From: Acrasis kona
Taxonomy: Eukaryota > Heterolobosea > Eutetramitea > Acrasida > Acrasidae
Reading direction: 5' to 3'
Assembly (NCBI GenBank): GCA_026419775.2
Contig: JAOPGA020001603.1
Coordinates: forward strand, 1 to 64,000
DNA: 64,000 nucleotides
The notes under the pieces are model-generated. The model was not told the origin of the DNA. It saw only the letters and a program-made list of their open reading frames with translations, and did not search any database. Below are positions 61,292 through 64,000 of this stretch, piece after piece. Within the stretch, counting starts at the first letter, position 1; every line of letters begins with the position of its first letter. The position numbers and the translations under genes are program-made.

Positions 61292-63316
61292 TTACAAATG
61301 CTCACATAAATAAGCCTTCTTGTCCGAACTCAACGTAGTGGACCATTTTCCAGTAGCCTCATTAAAAGCAACATAATTCTCACCATTTCCACTCGAAGGT
61401 TGACCATCCTCGAAATTCGTATAAGCCCATGTTCGGTAATCATCCCATTTGAATGCAACGTTATTACTTGCTCGATAACCACCAATCCAAAACTGTGCGA
61501 CTTGATTCTGAACAAATTCCTTGATCCATGCATTCGTCTGCCACGTCAAAATGGAAGCCAAGTAACCTCCATCTCTTCTACATGCATTGCTTGCATCAGA
61601 AAACAATGTTGGCGACGTGTATAATTTATAACAATAAGTTGCATAACGAACGTATCCATCTGGACATGGAGCTAATGTTGGTGCCGCGGTGGTGGTCGCC
61701 ACTTGCTTCTTCTTTTCGCACAAGAATGGTTTCTTGTAATCGTTGGTGATGGATCTCCATTTTCCAATGGTACCGAATGCGTTACTGCGAATGTAAGAAA
61801 TGTAATTGTTATTGTTCTTTGGATGATTGGCATCGAAATTAGAGTATGCGAACGTGCGAGAGTCGTCCCACTTGAATGCACTGCTGCTGGATGCACGCGA
61901 ACCGCCGATCCAGAATTCTGCACACGTGTTGGGCGTGATTGATTGAATGTATGAATTTAATTTCCACGTCACGATGGATGCCAAGTATCCTCCTTGATTT
62001 TTACAAAATTGTTTGGCGTCGGTGTAGGTTACGCTTGTTGTGTATAGATTGTAACAATAATCTTCATATTGACCTAACCATCCTTGTGGGCATCCCACCA
62101 TACTCGTTGTAGGTGTTGGAGTGGTTGGTATTGGTGTTGGTGTAGATGTTGGTGTTGGAGTGGGTGTAGATGTTGGTGTAGGAGTGGGAGTGGGTGTAGG
62201 AGTTGGAGTGGGAGTGGGTGTTGGAGTAGGAGTGGGTGTTGGAGTGGGTGTAGGTGTTGGAGTAGGTGTTGGTCTTGGTGTGATTAATAGATAGTAACCA
62301 CTGGAGTTTGTATTTTGTTGATTAAGAATGTCGAATGAATGATGTCCATTGAATGTGAATGCACCATTGGCACCCACTCTCGAAACAACATGTGGTTGGT
62401 TGTTAGATATTGCACGTCTGACTGCATCGCTCACATCCACTCTTACTGTACATGTGCCTTGCTCTACTGTTCTTGTGCTGACGTAGTTTCCATAAAACCC
62501 ATTACATTCAAAATCACCAAATTGACCGTAACCTGATGTGAATCTGACTTGGACGTTTGGATCGCAACTACTACCGACCATGACTAATTGTGCGGATTGA
62601 AAGTTGGAAGTGATGGATGTGACTGGTACTGAGATGCCAACGTATTCAACTGTGGATAGATCGTAGGTATTTCTGGTGGCGCATACGCTACCGCGGTAGG
62701 AGGAATCGTAGAGACCGTAAATAATGTTGGGATTGAATGGGTCAATTGATAATTGGGGTGTTGAGGTTGTGTCTTGAGAGTAGACGACCATGTAGTAGCC
62801 AGTGTTGGGTTGTTGGGGGTTGTTGGCTGTCCAGTGGTTGTGTCCATAAATGTTAAAGTTGAAGTTAGAACTTGATGGATTTAAAATGACTTGGGACTTG
62901 CCGGCATCGATGGTCCACCTCACATAGCTGGTAATGTCGAATTGAGAGAAGCAGTTACTGTCGACTGATGGCATCATTGCACCTATATAGGAAATGTCCG
63001 ATGGATTACACTGTGCGTCGCTAAAAGATCCTCTGTTGACGCGTAGACTCATGTAACCTGTTGCACATGAAAAACCATACATTTGGACCACGGCTTGTGT
63101 GACTTGTTGACTTGTTAGTGAGGAGACTGGTATTCCCAATAATGGACCATTGTTGTATACGTCGTAGCTGTCACGGGCGAGGCATCCCCCGGATCCTTGT
63201 TGTGCATCTGCATTAGGGTAGACGATGTTACTTATTAGCCTGGAGTGTGTTGGTGTGAATAGAACCAGAGCGGTGATTAGGGCCACACTGGAGATGATGT
63301 TGCTTAAGGTCTTCAT
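61292..63316 (-). CDS. secreted protein with two N-terminal beta domains, a Thr/Pro linker and two C-type lectin domains
   Basis: 674 aa, single exon. A hydrophobic signal (MKTLSNIISSVALITALVLF) is followed by two related domains of about 160 residues (YDVYNNGPLLGIPV..., YDLSTVEYVGISVPV...) that recall DNRLRE-type structural domains. Then comes a TP-repeat linker (about 50 residues) and two C-type lectin domains (CPQGWLGQYEDYCYNLY... and CPDGYVRYATYCYKLY..., each with FWIGG). The Ca-binding EPN/QPD and WND motifs are not evident, so sugar binding is uncertain. A broken copy lies at 26983-27540. Confidence 0.88.
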   Translation of the reverse strand: MKTLSNIISSVALITALVLFTPTHSRLISNIVYPNADAQQGSGGCLARDSYDVYNNGPLLGIPVSSLTSQQVTQAVVQMYGFSCATGYMSLRVNRGSFSDAQCNPSDISYIGAMMPSVDSNCFSQFDITSYVRWTIDAGKSQVILNPSSSNFNFNIYGHNHWTANNPQQPNTGYYMVVYSQDTTSTPQLSIDPFNPNIIYGLYDSSYRGSVCATRNTYDLSTVEYVGISVPVTSITSNFQSAQLVMVGSSCDPNVQVRFTSGYGQFGDFECNGFYGNYVSTRTVEQGTCTVRVDVSDAVRRAISNNQPHVVSRVGANGAFTFNGHHSFDILNQQNTNSSGYYLLITPRPTPTPTPTPTPTPTPTPTPTPTPTPTPTPTPTPTSTPTPTPTSTPTPIPTTPTPTTSMVGCPQGWLGQYEDYCYNLYTTSVTYTDAKQFCKNQGGYLASIVTWKLNSYIQSITPNTCAEFWIGGSRASSSSAFKWDDSRTFAYSNFDANHPKNNNNYISYIRSNAFGTIGKWRSITNDYKKPFLCEKKKQVATTTAAPTLAPCPDGYVRYATYCYKLYTSPTLFSDASNACRRDGGYLASILTWQTNAWIKEFVQNQVAQFWIGGYRASNNVAFKWDDYRTWAYTNFEDGQPSSGNGENYVAFNEATGKWSTTLSSDKKAYLCEHL

Positions 63317-63617
63317 CGTTTCAAATATTTGGGATCAGGAAAATCCGATGTGAATTCGGTTTTAATCGTCTGCTGGTTTATTTATAAACCCTTTGCCCAA
63401 ATGAATTCAAAACAATGTACAAATAAATCAATTCATTATTCCCTTATTTGTTCCCTCATCCCATTCTAAGAAAAACAGAACCGTAGCTATTAATAGTTTT
63501 TGACAATCTCCTTCGCACCAAACGAGTTATTTGTAAATTTCATAAATCCATTGTATGATTTCTGCATACCATTGTTTTTTTACTTAAAAACTCCACGTCC
63601 CATTGAAACCTCCTGAT

Positions 63618-63861
63618 TTACCGAATTCCTGTAGTCCGGAGGTGACGGTAGCTAGTTCTGGACCCGAAGTTATTGCAAAACTCATTCTCATTTTCCACGA
63701 GTTCGGCACCTATAGTCCAAGCTTGCGGTGTTTTGTTGAAATTAGTCAAAAATTCATCGGCTTGTCTGTGTTGTCCGCTGGTTGGTGAATAAAGTACAGA
63801 CATGGCCTTTCTCGCGTTAGTTATCGCGTACAACAATAGTGTTAATATACCTGTGCGACAT
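63618..63861 (-). pseudogene. importin-beta/transportin family N-terminal fragment
   Basis: A short exon (63851-63861, MSHR) joins by a 40-nt intron (with a TAACTAAC branch-like site) to KAMSVLYSPTSGQHRQADEF and NKTPQAWTI, the first HEAT helices of importin/transportin-3-type proteins. The sequence then continues GAELVENENEF and stops or changes frame. Only about 300 bp remain before the lectin gene start, so the rest of the roughly 900-aa protein is not here. It is a truncated 5' piece, or a longer gene that was rearranged. Confidence 0.55.
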
Positions 63862-64000
63862 TTGAGAAGGTAAAAGGGTCTGATTGTAGTGAAAGTTTAG
63901 AAGTATCTGTCATGAAGACCTAAACTTAACTAGCTCGAAGGAAGACCTATAAAATAAAAATTCAAGTCTTTTACAAGGTTTGAGCACTTCTTTTGGTAAT
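63862..64000. other. right edge, no feature
   Basis: No frame or RNA supported. Confidence 0.4.

Noticed and set aside
63600-63665. Resemblance to a cloning-vector polylinker (GAATTCCTG.AG.CCGG..., then TAGTTCT.GA)
   Set aside because: Several mismatches, no continuation into vector backbone, and the region reads into the importin-like fragment. Contamination is not supported.

Overview
This is eukaryotic nuclear DNA from an AT-rich, compact protist genome. Many genes carry very short GT-AG introns. Every intron I could place by reading frame is 35-44 nt. The window has one tRNA without an encoded CCA, ending in a T-run, and proteins for mitochondrial import, mitochondrial carriers, spliceosome remodelling and Arp2/3 control. 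A free-living amoeba-like protist (perhaps Amoebozoa) would fit the many F-box proteins, the RWP-RK factor, the SPIN90/Ldb17-like protein and the type-B carboxylesterase. The lineage is my inference and is not proved by the sequence.

Layout. Positions 1-633 hold the start of a BRCT gene. Positions about 1-18.2 kb are a mobile-element graveyard: a CACTA/Plavaka-like transposon with host-like introns, a decayed Tc1-type transposase, LINE RNase H debris, a Crypton-like tyrosine recombinase relic, an hAT relic, short dispersed repeats, an apparently whole 1,554-bp Tc1/mariner-type element with terminal inverted repeats, two tandem HNH nuclease-like ORFs and a MITE-like repeat. Most of the ambiguous bases (N) lie here. 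Positions 18.7-27.5 kb hold a Prp22/DHX8 helicase, a decayed mosaic copy of it, a perfect inverted duplication of an F-box fragment, another LINE fragment and a decayed copy of the lectin gene found at the far right. Positions 27.5-63.9 kb are gene-dense, with short intergenic gaps, convergent 3' ends and several very tight divergent promoters.

How genes relate. One spliced gene fuses a selenocysteine-lyase/NifS domain to selenophosphate synthetase, so one polypeptide could release selenium and activate it. Its divergent neighbour, about 60 bp away, is an SLC25 mitochondrial carrier, followed by a Pam18/Tim14 J-protein. Another locus joins a prolyl-hydroxylase-like 2OG-Fe(II) oxygenase, an F-box and an actin-related domain in one frame, broken only by an amber codon or a possible intron. 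Other notable genes are a secreted two-block acidic/basic repeat protein, a receiver domain with Glu in place of the phospho-acceptor Asp, a ubiquitin-like protein with an inserted zinc ribbon, a TM2 protein divergent from a SPIN90-like protein, an F-box/MORN-repeat protein, and a two-C-type-lectin secreted protein.

Limits. All names rest on motif recognition by eye. Exon joins were chosen by frame continuity and GT-AG sites and have no transcript support.
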